Assembly (NCBI GenBank): GCA_030374805.1
Contig: JARGSG010000203.1
Location: 682,001-746,000, forward strand
Source of the DNA: Gracilaria gracilis
Lineage: Eukaryota > Rhodophyta > Florideophyceae > Gracilariales > Gracilariaceae
Reading direction: 5' to 3'
Length of the DNA: 64,000 nucleotides
Below are positions 21,239 through 33,161 of the stretch, piece after piece. Numbering within the stretch: position 1 is the stretch's first letter; every line of letters begins with the position of its first letter. Position numbers and translations under genes: made by a program. Below the pieces are notes generated by a model, which had not been told where the DNA came from, made no database searches, and was given only the letters and a program-made list of their open reading frames with translations.

Positions 21239-21310
21239 ACAGCGGCCCAGGGTGTCGTGGCGCTTCATAGGTGCACTGATGACGCACCACGAAATCCCAG
21301 TCCGCTCTTC
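21239..21310. repeat. hairpin repeat, copy 3
   Basis: Left arm CAGGGTGTCGTGGCGCTTCAT, loop AGGTGCACTG, right arm ATGACGCACCACGAAATCCC, with outer ACAGCGG and CCGCT pairing. The layout is the same as copy 1 with several substitutions. Confidence 0.75.
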
Positions 21311-21347
21311 CAGGGAGTCATTGAAAAACAAGGAAAATTTTTTTTTT

Positions 21348-21422
21348 GGGACAGCGGACCCAGGTGGCGTGGCGCATCATCAGTGCACCGATAAAGCCCC
21401 ACGACACCCCAGTCCGCTGTCC
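21348..21422. repeat. hairpin repeat, copy 4
   Basis: GGGACAGCGGACC at the left pairs with AGTCCGCTGTCC at the right. The inner stem GGTGGCGTGGCGCATCAT pairs with ATAAAGCCCCACGACACC and the loop is again CAGTGCACCG. The nearly full-length stem shows the intended structure of the family. A run of T residues precedes it. Confidence 0.85.
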
Positions 21423-21779
21423 TACTAGAAGTTTCTTATAACTTGGCGTATATTTTTGCACTCAAAAAGTTCCGTATCCTTCGAATGCCCACGCTTTCCC
21501 TGACACCTTTTTAAGGCTTCGCGAGCATCTAAAGAATCTTGCACATCTCTCTGTCGTGTTGAAAGAACCCGTTTCGTGTCATATAGTTGCTATCCTCTCC
21601 TCCCGCTCCCGTCTCCGCTGCATTACTATATATCGTTGGCAGTTATCTCCCGCCCACTGCAGTCTTCCGTGCACTGCTTTTTCTCCTCCGCTACCGTCTC
21701 CTGTCCGCTGCCATCTCCCGTTCACTCCGGAAATTCGAATCATAACCCATCAACATATGCCCTTCCCGCGCATTCATAA

Positions 21780-23000
21780 AATGGCTCCACATAGTGCATC
21801 GAGGTCTACATCACCGGCACCCTCAAGCTGCGATATGAAGGTTGGAAAACTGTATGGGTCCGGATATGAGCTTGTCACAGTATGCCTCGCATTCCGCGAT
21901 CTCTACGCGTCGAAAATGAGAGATGAAAACCGCCGACCAGGGAAGATGGGAATCGGCGAGTTCGTTGATTGAATTATCAAGAATCGCAACGTTCTACTGC
22001 TGGCAAGGAATTACTTCTGTATTCCTGTGGGTCCAGGACATCCAAAGCTTACTGGCAGTGAACTACGGGTCGTATTTCTGGAGAGGTCTGATCGTCAGCT
22101 ATACCTATTAACGAAGTTATTGGACGTCTTGGACGGTGATAGGGACTGGCGTGTAACGGACTTCTGGAATGCTTATACCGAGGTGGGCTCTAAAGAAATA
22201 CCGAAGAACGTGACTTTGACCGAGTTTTTTTAGGTCCATGACTATACTCTTGAGCGAGTGGGGCGGGTAGTCTCTTTGGCGGCCACAACCGTTGCCGCAC
22301 ATTTCCAAAGTATTCTCTTCCTCTCGCTAATTCATAAATTTTCCATGGAAAAAAGGGTTGTACGCCAGAAGAGAAGGAGAGGAGACAAGGGATAACCCAC
22401 AAATTTTTTGAATGTCCAAATATTGAACAAACTCCAAGCTCAGCGTGTTGGCTTTGGTGTGCAGCTCATAGGTTCTCTCACTTCTTTTGATTCCCTACCG
22501 TAAAGTGTATGGTCCTTCCATTCATCCGAGGCATGTACGACTACATGCAGTTTCAAACAATTGGAAAGCGAGAAGAGCGGTTCTTCTACCGGGATACCGA
22601 CCATCGCTTGCTACTGAGCAGAATTAAAACTCTTTTTGAAACAGAGGTAATTCCGTGGGCATAGAATCTACCGCAAGGCATCGACGCTGCCTTCCGAGTG
22701 CTTGCGAGGGAGTTTATTTCGGACCTTAATAAGGTTATAAGGTTATTGTGAATCAGCAGTTGTAATCAATTTCCGAGTCGGGACGTTGGACAGTTCTGAA
22801 GACGTTTACCGGAGACCCATCATGGGCGTTTGCTCAGAGATTCGATAGTTTCTTGAACTCGCTTAAGTCCTTCGTCATAGGAGCCATGGGCCCGTTGACA
22901 CTGAAATAATCATTGAAAGTCCCTGATATGGCGGTAACGCCGATATCTAAACCAGAACCTGCCATACAAATTGAGGATGCATTCCCACCTTCTTTCTGTA
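21780..23000 (+). pseudogene. decayed gene of unknown family
   Basis: Plus frames read LVTVCLAFRDLYASKMRDEN (from about 21870), then past a TGA at 21970 into GPGHPKLTGSELRVVFLERS and DRDWRVTDFWNAYTEVGSKE up to 22233. After a noncoding-looking gap the sequence MVLPFIRGMYDYMQFQTIGK and DTDHRLLLSRIKTLFETEVI follows (22507-22665), then DPSWAFAQRFDSFLNSLKSF (from about 22817). Long aromatic and charged stretches with few stops show past coding. I do not recognise the family. It lies just upstream of the EnSpm-like remnant in the same orientation and may be an accessory gene of that element. Confidence 0.4.
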
Positions 23001-23260
23001 TTCGGCTTTTTCGCAGTCTCAGATCGTTTCATTGATTTATGTTTCAGCATTGCGATCATTCTTGTATCCCACAGTCCGCATAAAAGCATGAATGCGGACT
23101 ATTCAAGCTCCTGCGCTGCACGACGTACCCCTCTCTCAGCCCCTCGCGGATCGCAGTGAGTTGATTCTGACCAGCTTTGCTTTCTCCATCCATCCTTGAG
23201 CTCCAGATTCATAAACCCTTCTAGGCATCTGTGTGCCTCTGCATTGACCGGTTCACCAGT

Positions 23261-23533
23261 TCAGTCATCATGAAATATCCGCAGGGGACGTGGGTCTTCA
23301 GGTGCAAAAGTCCTGTTTTCTTCGTCTATGAGTTTTGGGAACATCTTTGAAGGGTTCGGGTCACGCCCGATAACTGACTGTGGTGGTTTCCAAAGCTTTT
23401 GTTTATACTTATGAGGCGAATTTGTGTCCAGTCGGTTCATCAGCTTTTCATTATGGGATTGAAGTCGAGCGCTTTTCTTACTTTGAACCGGAAGAACGAT
23501 GAGAACTTCATTTTGGACCTCTGTAGTATTCAT
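23261..23533 (-). CDS. small hypothetical ORF, 90 residues
   Basis: Basic, Lys/Pro/Asn-rich and without a recognised domain. A TATATATATG stretch at about 23610, some 75-85 bases upstream on the minus strand, could be a promoter. It runs opposite to the transposase remnant that begins to its right. It may be a first exon or chance. Confidence 0.25.
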   Translation of the reverse strand: MNTTEVQNEVLIVLPVQSKKSARLQSHNEKLMNRLDTNSPHKYKQKLWKPPQSVIGRDPNPSKMFPKLIDEENRTFAPEDPRPLRIFHDD

Positions 23534-23699
23534 TGCCCCTAGAAATTCAATACAGACGTACGAAAATAAGGCACTGGTATTGAGAACCGATTCTTCAAGT
23601 GCAGAGGTTTATATATATGTGCACCTACGACGTGTCAGAGCACCTTGAACTGAGTGGGTATTTGTACGACTGGCTACAAGACACAGTATTAGGTATTCT

Positions 23700-26600
23700 A
23701 GCGATGAGTGAAGTGCATCAGATGTACATACTTGCGTGATATGAAAAAAACGATAGAACAAATGAAAACACTTTTCGTCATATATGGGTCATATAACCTC
23801 GTCTTTTTGCTTTATTTCGTTTTCTATCGCACACAAAGATGTCTTTGGGAGCCAATTTGTGACAGAAAGAAATTTATCCCGATATCTGATATAGATAGAT
23901 GTGGGTCTCACTCCCATCGTACGAGCGCTGTTGCCCCTCGGGTAAACCGGTCAGTCTCTCTACAATGCATAGACATAGAAAGGTTTCCAATGCCCATCGT
24001 GCATCCATCGAAAGAGGGAAATTTGGATGGGGAACGAGTCTTCCAGGGAGTTGCTCAGGAAATACATCGTTCTTCGAATATGTAAATGTAAAAGTCCTGG
24101 AAGATCACAAAAATAATAATGAACGTTCTGGTCAATACTCAGGGCAAATGAACACTGCACATAAAGTTTCCCAGCAACCGAAAGAAGGGTCTGAGAGGGT
24201 TACGGATCAATCTGCTCATAATCAAAGAATCCTACGGCTCATAGAAAGTGCCTCTGCAGTTGGATAGTTGGGTTTTGAAGCGTCACATGTTTAAAAGATG
24301 AAGAAGAGTCTGAATCAGATTTAGAAAGGATGCAAACTGAATCCGCTTCTCTAGTAAATCTCCTTCTCGGCTCCTTTTCGGATAAATCTCAAGAATGGCT
24401 TGGTGTGGAAGACCCCTCGGACATCATAGAAACGGAGTCAGCAAGCTTAGCAAATGCCAAGGTACACCATAGCCAGACAAGCGATTCCCACTTCAATGAT
24501 CACAATGACCAGGACTTCGAACAAGAAGATTGATCTCCTCCATGCAAATGAACTGGTAAATCATGACGGCAGTAGTGGAACTCTAGAAGAATACGATGCA
24601 CATAAAGCAGCTGAGTATTTAGACGGCGATAAATCCCATGGTTCCTCACCTTCAAATGAAAATCCCTCCTATATTTTGAGCTCATATATGTCCGGCGTTG
24701 ACATAATCCGATTCTTCTTCATTTGGATCTTTGCATAACATAGAGAACAACAACCAAAGTAGAGTTCCACATTTGTTTTCTTGGGTACGTGAAAATCGGC
24801 GTTGGTTGTAGATGTACTATCGTTTTTCCCTGAAAGATACCGCCATGAATAAAATTCTTAAATAGCTAGAATGTCCATCAAAGTGCTAAAAAAATGTGCG
24901 AAACGCAAGAAGTGTTATGTCAGGAATCGGCAAAAACCTCGAACACTTTCAATCCTTCCCAGGTCATTTGGCGTTTGTCAATATTGGTAATGAACAGATA
25001 CATGCCTGTCGTATATGTGGTGTGCCGAGGCAGTAAACAACGGAAAGGTTCAAATCAACGTTTTCCTATATTTCTCGTCTTGCAAGATTACAGGCAATGT
25101 TTTCTTGTCCAATGATTTGCGAAGATCTATACAGATATAGACGAGACCGAATTCTGGAATCAAACCATTTACTTCGTGACTAATTTGATAAGATGGGGTA
25201 CAAAAAGCTGGTAGAAATTATAGGGATCATGGCCTTGAATGGAAAGTATGCTTTTCAGCCTCAACGGATGGATTCTCGGTTTTCAAAAACAAAAGATATA
25301 CTGCATGGGCTCTAGTGGCAACCAACTTCAATCTGTCCCTGTATTTCCGCTCTATGCCTCAGAATGGTATCTCTCTTGCATCCATACCGGAACCAAACCA
25401 GCCCAAAGACCTCTAATCATACCTGAGACCCTTTACCAGGGAACTAAAATCCACCTTCACAGAAGAATGCGTGATTTACAAGTTTATAGATGGAGTGAAA
25501 AGAAAGGTTCGAGTGCACCTATTAGCGTTTGGATGTGATCGGCAAGCAATATCCAAAGTATCCGTTTTGAAGGGGAACAATTCAATTCTTCCATGCCGAG
25601 AATGATTTATTCGAAGAGTATGCACCACTCACTACAACTGCCCTTCTAGAATCCTGCCTAGTATAGGATCTAGTACATTGCAGGTGTTATACGATTGGAA
25701 GAGTCTCCCAAAGAGAACTGCGGACACAATGTCGAGATTTGGGCATAACTCAACACGATCTCTGGTTCTGCGAGGGCAGATCTGTAAAGGTCGACGGGGA
25801 AAGGAAAATTGCGTAATTTTCAAAATGCCTTACATTCTCCCATATCATTCATTTTCACCTGATGTCATGCACCTATTCTACAACATACAGAGAGAGCTTT
25901 TGGGTGTAATGATTAGCGATCTGGGTGATACATTTTCCTTATCTGCGCAACATATACAGACTATGGATGAAGACCTGGAACGTCGGGGGCTTGGAATATC
26001 TAGTCAGATGCCCCCAAGTCCAAGACCGCTTAGTAAGTACCGGGATTGGAAGGCTGCAGAACACAAATGATTCTCTCTCTCTTACTCTACTATACTATTC
26101 GAGGGATTTATACCATCTACATATGTCGTTGGATTGGTGATGTTTTAAGAGATTGTGGATCTGACGACAAGCAATCAGATAACGACTGGAGGGATATCTC
26201 GAGTCCGAAACTTGTACATCAACTCTTTTGAACATTATGAGCAGAACTATTTTTGCTTTCGAAAAGACCGTGTTTTTATGTGCAAACCCCTCTTTCACAT
26301 CCTTTTACACTTGTCGGAATATTTGGAGATGTATGGACCACTTATTGGGTTCTCGCAGTTCTGCATATAAAAAGACATTGGATGGATTATTGAAATGCTA
26401 CATGAACGACACGGTGCACCGGAATCAACGTTTCAAGGGGCTGTGTTTCGAGAACCTTGGAAGCTATTGACCCGAAGACCATCCATAGAAAGAGATTTCT
26501 TTTTGTGATGCGGCCTCTCACGGGGGTCAGCGGCTTCTCGGTCCCAAGAGAAGAATGTCTCCTGATGGAATGCGAGATGGAGGAAGGAGACTTAAACCAT

Positions 26601-27170
26601 TGGCTAAGAGCTACTTTCGCGGGAAGTGTATGGATAGGAGTGAAGAGACCACTGAGGAAATTGTGAAAGGTGTCAATACCTGTACGTTCTGGGCCCTAGT
26701 TTGTTTCCCCGTACGTTCGAAGACTAAGACAGCTTTCGTAGTACTAAACCTTGGCGGGGGAACCATCAGGAAATCAGAGAACAGGGCGTCTCACTTTTTG
26801 GAAATGGAAATGGACGACAATGATACTTCTTCTGACATCTACTGTGGAAGGGTTCTACGTTTACTCCATTTCGATTCCTCAAATCCTGGTGCACAATACT
26901 TCAAGACTCTAAGGACATGGCATCAGCATCACGTAGTGGCTGTATTTGACTGGGCGCAAAAACTACGTGCTGGGATGGAGGGACAAGTGTTCTATAACGG
27001 GAGAGCTTCAATGATTTTTGTGAATTCAAATACCGAAGATATATCATTTTTGCGGCGCCTGATTGGTGTTCTTGAGCACTTTGTACCAAGGGCAGGAAGT
27101 GTGAAACGTCTTGGAGATAAATACATCCAGAGGCCTCGTGAGAACTTATTTCATCGACAATCATGCTAGA
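23700..27170 (+). mobile_element. EnSpm/CACTA-type DNA transposon remnant (Tnp2 transposase)
   Basis: The order of parts matches CACTA transposases. A charged N-terminal region (24.1-24.7 kb) precedes a Tnp2-like core: TDGFSVFKNKRYTAWALVAT and FRSMPQNGISLASIPEPNQP (25263-25420), then VRVHLLAFGCDRQAISKVSV and PCREC (25510-25600), and YILPYHSFSPDVMHLFYNIQ (about 25835). Next comes a DUF4218-like part, LFHILLHLSEYLEMYGPLIG (about 26288-26350), then a DUF4216-like part, SDIYCGRVLRLLHFDSS and NGRASMIFVNSNTEDISFL (26835-27060). The frame changes several times and in-frame stops are present (for example TAA after QPKDL), so it is dead. CACTA terminal repeats were not found, and the limits are those of the coding remnant. 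Confidence 0.75.
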
Positions 27171-27797
27171 GGTGAAAGAATTCTAGCTGTTAATAATTTG
27201 TCCCCAGATAGAGTCAATCGGAAATTGGGAGGTAATATGCAATATTCTGATGATGGAGATGAAGCTCAGAACTCTTGTATTGGTGATAGCATATACATGT
27301 ATGAGAATATGTGGTAATATGAGGGTACACACCCAGACAAGGGGGTTGATTGAAATAAATGTGGCTCACAGATCCTATTTAACATCGCTCTCTACAAGTA
27401 ATCGTTTCTCAAGGCGTCCATCGGGATCGTTTTAGAGTGTCTTTGTTCTTCAAAGCCAGCACAGAGCGCAAGTGGTCAATTGTTCCTTCCACTCTCACTC
27501 GTCTCTCATATCCTGTATGTTTGCGTTCAGGAAATTGGTGCTCACCGCCTTTCTATCTTTGCCTCTCACAGAATTAGTGGCCACGACTTGTGGTTATTCA
27601 AAGACCAAAAACAATGTTGAAAATCTGTTTTACGCTTCACGAGACAGAAGGATGCTTTGAGAAAACCGAACACCAATTTGGTGCTAATCTAAACATCGAA
27701 ATATTTAGATTGATCACCGCACATTTCTATTCGCAATGATTCTACCGTATATGTTTTCGGAACCCTGTTTTTAAGAGTTTCATGAACAATTCCTGCA
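27171..27797. other. no supported gene; insertion flank
   Basis: The short frames here (up to 62 codons) lack signatures. The stretch is probably the 3' part of the EnSpm-like remnant followed by the target of the copia insertion at 27803. Confidence 0.4.
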
Positions 27798-27802
27798 GCG
27801 AG

Positions 27803-28186
27803 AATGTAAAGTCGGGTACAAGAGGTTGGATTGGTTGAAACAGAGTTTATTGTTCGTTGTTTCCGGGCTGTGAGTACCGGGGTCTTGTCTGTCTGCTTGA
27901 GTAGGAATGCAAGAGAACTGTACTGAGTTGTCTTCTTAAATACCCTTTGCGCACGCTCTGGCGTAATGCAAGTAGTCTTGCAACGCACACGTAATCGTTG
28001 CTACGTAATGCCTCTCCGTCTCTCCTAGTACGTCTGATATTATTCTGCAAAGTGCAAGTATCCAATGCAACTCTCCTAGACCATTGCACTAGACTTATGC
28101 ATCGTGCAAACATTAATGCAAGTATTTCGCTTTGCATTGCAAATGCAAATGCACTGCAAATGCACAATCAATGCTTGCATTCCATT
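27803..28186 (-). repeat. 3' LTR of the young copia element
   Basis: 384 bp with ends AATG...CATT, matching 32773-33156 except for one substitution near 28012. The 5' part of the LTR (right side on the plus strand) contains a cluster of ATGCAAAT-like motifs. The GCGAG duplication abuts it at 27798-27802. Confidence 0.95.
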
Positions 28187-29960
28187 CTAATTCTTTCTCG
28201 AAACCATTCTAACCGGTTGACTTGTTAGAACTGTTTGAGAGTGCTCCTCGAAGATCTAGAGATATTTTTCCGTCGTACAACATCAATTCCAACGGTTGTG
28301 TCAAAGGACTGTCTGTCTTTGTCAACGGGTCTGCGTAGTTCAATTTTCCAGGAAACCATATCATTCGGTCGACGTTATTGGTCTCATACTCATATCTGAT
28401 GACACTTACATCTCCCCTAATCGATCGATCGGTGGCGTTCCTGCAAGTCGATAGGAGGTTCCATACAAGTCCTTCGAGTCCACTACAACCCAAAGAGGTA
28501 CAGGTATGCCAAGTAAAATCTGAAAGGGCCCTTAGCAAGAACCTTTCCTTCATCGATGGCTTCACCTGCTGCCAAAGTTTCGGCAGAACCAATTGGACTT
28601 AACCGGTCTACGAGATTTGTGTGAACTCCATCCAATGATATGAATGATAGAATCCTGCGATAGCTTCCCAAACAGAAGTCCAGCAACATAGCCAAGTTGT
28701 CCATAGTCCTTCTGATCGGCTGGCATCCGAGAACATCACAACAGAAACTTCACATTTCTGGACATCGCAAGGTCTGTTGAACATCACTGAGGTCCCTTTT
28801 CTCTTCAACGCTCTCAAAGGGTTGATTTGTGTAAGCAAGTCCTTTACAGTCGGTGATGGACCCTTTTGTTGCAAGTAGCTTGCCACGAAGGCGCAAAATG
28901 GCGATGCAGCGACTCCAAGCCATCCTAGGCAACTGTTGAGCGATCGAAAGGCAGATGATTCGGATACTGTTAAGTTGACTGTCTTGCTTCTTTCGCCGCG
29001 TTCGACTGATTGTGTAAGCTTCGTATCCCCTGCATTTTCTCATCTCCATCGATACGAATGGTCATGTCTTCATACTGAGTGATCATTAATCCGTAAAAGT
29101 TGATTTGGCCTGGTCCATACACAATAGTACCAAGTTGGTAGTCTTCCTGTATCTTGTCGATGACCTGGGCCAATTTCTCGCGAGGTCCGGCGAAGAGAAT
29201 ATCGTCAACAACCTTGACTGCGGCGCTGCTCATCTGGCTATCATACTTCTGGTAGAACAGTTGCGGCACATAAACGAGCTGTTGGTATCCGATTCTTCTT
29301 AAAACATCATCACTTAAACTGCTGCCACTTTGCTCCGGCATTAACAAGGCCATACGCGGCTGAAAGAAGGAGCCAGTAGTGTTGATTACGCGTATTGCAT
29401 TCACGCGGCGGGTATTACATATACATCTCGTAAGGCTTCCGTTTGCAGAAAAAGCACTCTTGAAATCAATTTTTGCCACTGTCCATCGATTGACTGCCGG
29501 CAACGAAAGCAAAATTCTGATTCCAACGGGAGGACATGTTGCAGAATCGGTCTTCCAAACTGTCTTTGCGTTGGTCTTTGTTACCATGGACTGCAATCCG
29601 GGCCTTCAGGGTCAATGAGTTGTCATCACAACGTTTCACCTTGTACAGCACATGGCTGGTGACTACGTTGGCAGTTTTTGGGGTACTTTGGAAACTGGTA
29701 CCTCTCTCACGACCTTCTTAAATGACAGCGCTTCCTTCTCATACGCGTCCTGGGTTGCATACGGGGGGAGTCCTTGGGCTTGGTGCAACATGAACTCATT
29801 TGAACCGAAAGCCTGGAAAGTACTCACCGATTAGTTCCTTCTCCGAGCTCCGGAGTTCTTGTCCAGGTGACAACTGCACCTCTGCTGCTTCAATCGTATC
29901 CTGAACTCGCTCAGGTGCTGTGGCGTTGTCGATGGTGTCCGCGGTTGCTGTCGTGGTGAC

Positions 29961-30119
29961 GTAATTCCATACTTCGTCTCGCAGATTTAACTTCTCTTTG
30001 TCGCCATCAGTGTAATGTACATGATGCTTATCAGCGTCTTCGTCATACTTGTGGACTGTCCCTGCATAGAACGTTTTGTCCATGGGCCAATAAACTTCAA
30101 TATGGTCTCCAACCTTCGG
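29961..30119 (-). other. Tudor/chromo-like domain inside the copia polyprotein
   Basis: About 53 residues after the integrase, from PKVGDHIEVYWP through FYAGTVHKYDEDADKHHVHY to TDGDKEKLNL. The pattern of aromatic residues, Gly-Thr-Val and a DGD-E-L turn is that of Tudor-like barrel domains, which read methylated ligands. By analogy with chromodomain-bearing retrotransposons it could steer insertion to chromatin states, but that is inference. Confidence 0.6.
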
Positions 30120-32772
30120 CATGATGGGTCCCGTTTGACCCATGTCATCTTCGGTGTCCTCGCGGTTGGTGGTTGTCGTTTGTACTAGTTGATGTCGAAC
30201 TACTTCATCACTCTCGCCCGATTTATCTTCCAATCCGTGAAGAGAATCATCCAAATTCCTGTCAAGTTCGTCCATTGCATCTCGCACAGCAGCTGCTAGC
30301 TCGTTGTCATGAATTGCGGGTCGAACATCTTCGATTGCTGCATTTATCTTCTTTCCATTTGCTCCAGGAACGGTAACAGTACCACTTTCACGTTGAAATG
30401 TAAGTATAGGCTTGTTCTGGGACCATTTTCCTCTCTTCTCGTGTTGCTTTTTGATGTATATCTGTACCAAATCTCCTACGGTTACTGGGGGTTCTTCGAA
30501 CGTCCTGGACCTAAGGATTAAAGTCAGCTTACGCTTGGCCAAGAGAGTTTGGTGTGCATCGACAAGTTTCCTGGGGCAGCAGCCTTGGCAGGCCGCCATT
30601 CTCGATTGGTCTCGCATATCCTTTTGCCAACTCGTGCGCGGATAGGACGTCGTTTCCATAAAGATCGTTGGTTATCCTGATAGCCTGTTGCACAAAAAGA
30701 GAGCTTCTCCAATCAGTGGCTTCTACGTTTGAAGCCTCCTTCAGACGCAGGAAAACGTCTCTGATTATGCGATGCTTGGATTCGAGAACGTTCTTGTTGT
30801 GTCTACGGGCGGGTAGGGGTCTGACTTCAATTCCCCGCTCACTCAGATAGTCGTTAAATATGGTATTGTTGAAGGCTTGGTCGTACGCAACCACATCAGG
30901 TTCCCAAAATGGTGTTAACCAATGTGCGTCGAAGATCAATATGGCGTTTCGCATGGACGTATCTTCCACCTCCGCTCCGACTGAGTATCGCGATACGGAA
31001 TCCATGATGTTCATTACCACATGTTGATGCAAGAACAGATGATCGACACACACGACCTCGTTGAACGATCTCGTCATTGAGCTTAGCGATACTTTTCTGG
31101 AGGCTTTGGGTGTCGCTGTTGCTTTGCAGGCGGTACAGTCTTCCAAAGCAGTCTGCAAATACTTGTCCACTTGTGCGTTCCAAACTTCATTCCTTTCCAA
31201 AAGAATTTTGATATCCGAGTAGTTTGAGTGACCACAGACATGTTTGTGCACCTTATCCACGATCTTTTTTAGATCCTTCCATGGTCTATCAGAGGTATCA
31301 CCATCCAGATGAGCCGTTGCGCAAAACAACGCAGTCTCGTGTTCGGCTGTAAGTTCGGGTTCGTGGAAACTGAACACTGCGTATGGAATGTAGGTGTGCA
31401 AATCTTTGTCCACCAAAGTGATGTGGCCTTGTCCCTGGTCATCTTCATCGGGAGGGAGTTTCAGGACATTCTGGTTGACGCGAAGAATGTCACAATAATT
31501 GGTGACGTTTCGCCCAACAACCCACTGGGAGGATCCGTCGATTACCAAGTGTCGAATATGCACAGTTCTTCCTTCGTCCGTCTTCGCCTTCAGCATCACT
31601 GAACCAAGGATCTTCCTTGCCGGGCTTTTGTGTTCGCCCTTTCCATATTGCCAATACGGTCTGTCGGCAACCGCCTCTGGTATTTCATCGAGGCTTCCAT
31701 TCCAATCAGGGCAAACAAATTTTGCAATCAGCTTGAGCTCAACTTGTCCAATACCACTGTATGGTGCTGCGTTGTCGAGGAGCGGTCCTACGAAATCTTC
31801 AACTACCGTTGAATTCATTGCACGTAGATGTCCCATGTTAAAAGTTAAAACGTTGTTCTTTTCTTTGCTTCCGTTGACCGGGGCATCTAATGCCTTGAAT
31901 CCTGGTTTCAGCGAACCATCTCGGTTGTGATCCAGATACCAATGTCCATACTTCCGACACTTCTTGCACTGCGTTCTTCCCTTCAATTCGGCGATCTGCT
32001 CAGGGGTCTTGTGCTGGTTCTGATTTCCGATAGTTCTCTCTCGAGTACCTCTACTGTTGCTCCTTCGATACGTGTTCTGCGCCGAGTTTGCTGAAAGAGT
32101 GTTCGACGACTGTTCCCTTCCAGAATTCTTCATCTTGTCGCACTGCCTGAGTACGGAAGCGATCGATGAGTACGACACCGCCTTCAAATAGTCATTTGTA
32201 GTAGATGTCGGAGTGAGACTCGCTTCACGTGGAGCACCATTTGCTAAAACGGACACTCTTTGGTTGTTATCGACATCTGAATTTGCGAGTAAAGCGAAAG
32301 CCACAAGCGCATCTGACAGCTTTGCTTCGGGACCATGGGCGTTGAGTCTTGAAACTTGCGCTTGGAACCTGGATTCAAAATTCTTAAAGCTTTCGTTGTG
32401 GTATCGCTTCGTGTTCAACAGTGAAAGGAAATCCTGAAAGACATCCGACACTACGGCGAGTGGATCTCTTTTGTACAATGCTTCCACAATTGCATCCACA
32501 CCCTTCACTGATTTGACTGTTTCCTCTGGAATTGCCTTGCAGAGGTCCTTTGCACGTCCGTACAGTTGTGATTGCAGCATTATTCCACGAGCTTCTTTTG
32601 GAATCTTGTTACTGTTCGAGTCCGCCAGCGTGTCGTGAAAAGCTTGCCATAGCGAAACGGCGTCCGCATATTCTTCCTGGTTTCCACGTCCATCATTCCA
32701 CGGAACGGTTCTGATATCCCATGAAAAACGGGGCCTCGACGGCAGATGGTTCGAGCTTTCTGGGCCCATAAC

Positions 32773-33156
32773 AATGTAAAGTCGGGTACAAGAGGTTGGA
32801 TTGGTTGAAACAGAGTTTATTGTTCGTTGTTTCCGGGCTGTGAGTACCGGGGTCTTGTCTGTCTGCTTGAGTAGGAATGCAAGAGAACTGTACTGAGTTG
32901 TCTTCTTAAATACCCTTTGCGCACGCTCTGGCGTAATGCAAGTAGTCTTGCAACGCACACGTAATCGTTGCTACGTAATGCCACTCCGTCTCTCCTAGTA
33001 CGTCTGATATTATTCTGCAAAGTGCAAGTATCCAATGCAACTCTCCTAGACCATTGCACTAGACTTATGCATCGTGCAAACATTAATGCAAGTATTTCGC
33101 TTTGCATTGCAAATGCAAATGCACTGCAAATGCACAATCAATGCTTGCATTCCATT
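32773..33156 (-). repeat. 5' LTR of the young copia element
   Basis: 384 bp, same ends and sequence as the copy at 27803-28186. The GCGAG duplication follows at 33157-33161. The internal region begins just left of 32773, with the first gag codons near an ATGGGCCC. Confidence 0.95.
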
Positions 33157-33161
33157 GCGAG

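Larger units (their letters stand above)
27803..33156 (-). mobile_element. young Ty1/copia retrotransposon with Tudor-like domain
   Basis: A 5354-bp element bounded by two 384-bp LTRs that differ at one position seen, and flanked by a 5-bp GCGAG duplication. On the minus strand the order is gag with a CCHH-like knuckle (CKKCRKYGHWYLDHN), protease (DNAAPYSGIG), integrase (GIEVRPLPARRHNKNV), a Tudor-like segment, reverse transcriptase (VAKIDFKSAF; VKVVDDILFAG) and RNase H (WFPGKLNYADPLTKTD). Integrase before RT is the copia order. A purine-rich tract lies beside the 3' LTR. Near-identical LTRs mean a recent insertion. The 5' half is open over 800 codons and the element as a whole shows a few breaks. 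Confidence 0.93.

Noticed and set aside
20907-21290. 127-codon minus ORF with repeated His/Trp/Cys
   Set aside because: It is read through the hairpin and tandem repeats, and its apparent protein repeats are those DNA repeats.
28060-28186. TGCA-rich short repeats as a possible CRISPR or satellite array
   Set aside because: No regular unit and spacer alternation; the cluster lies inside an LTR and is present in both LTR copies.
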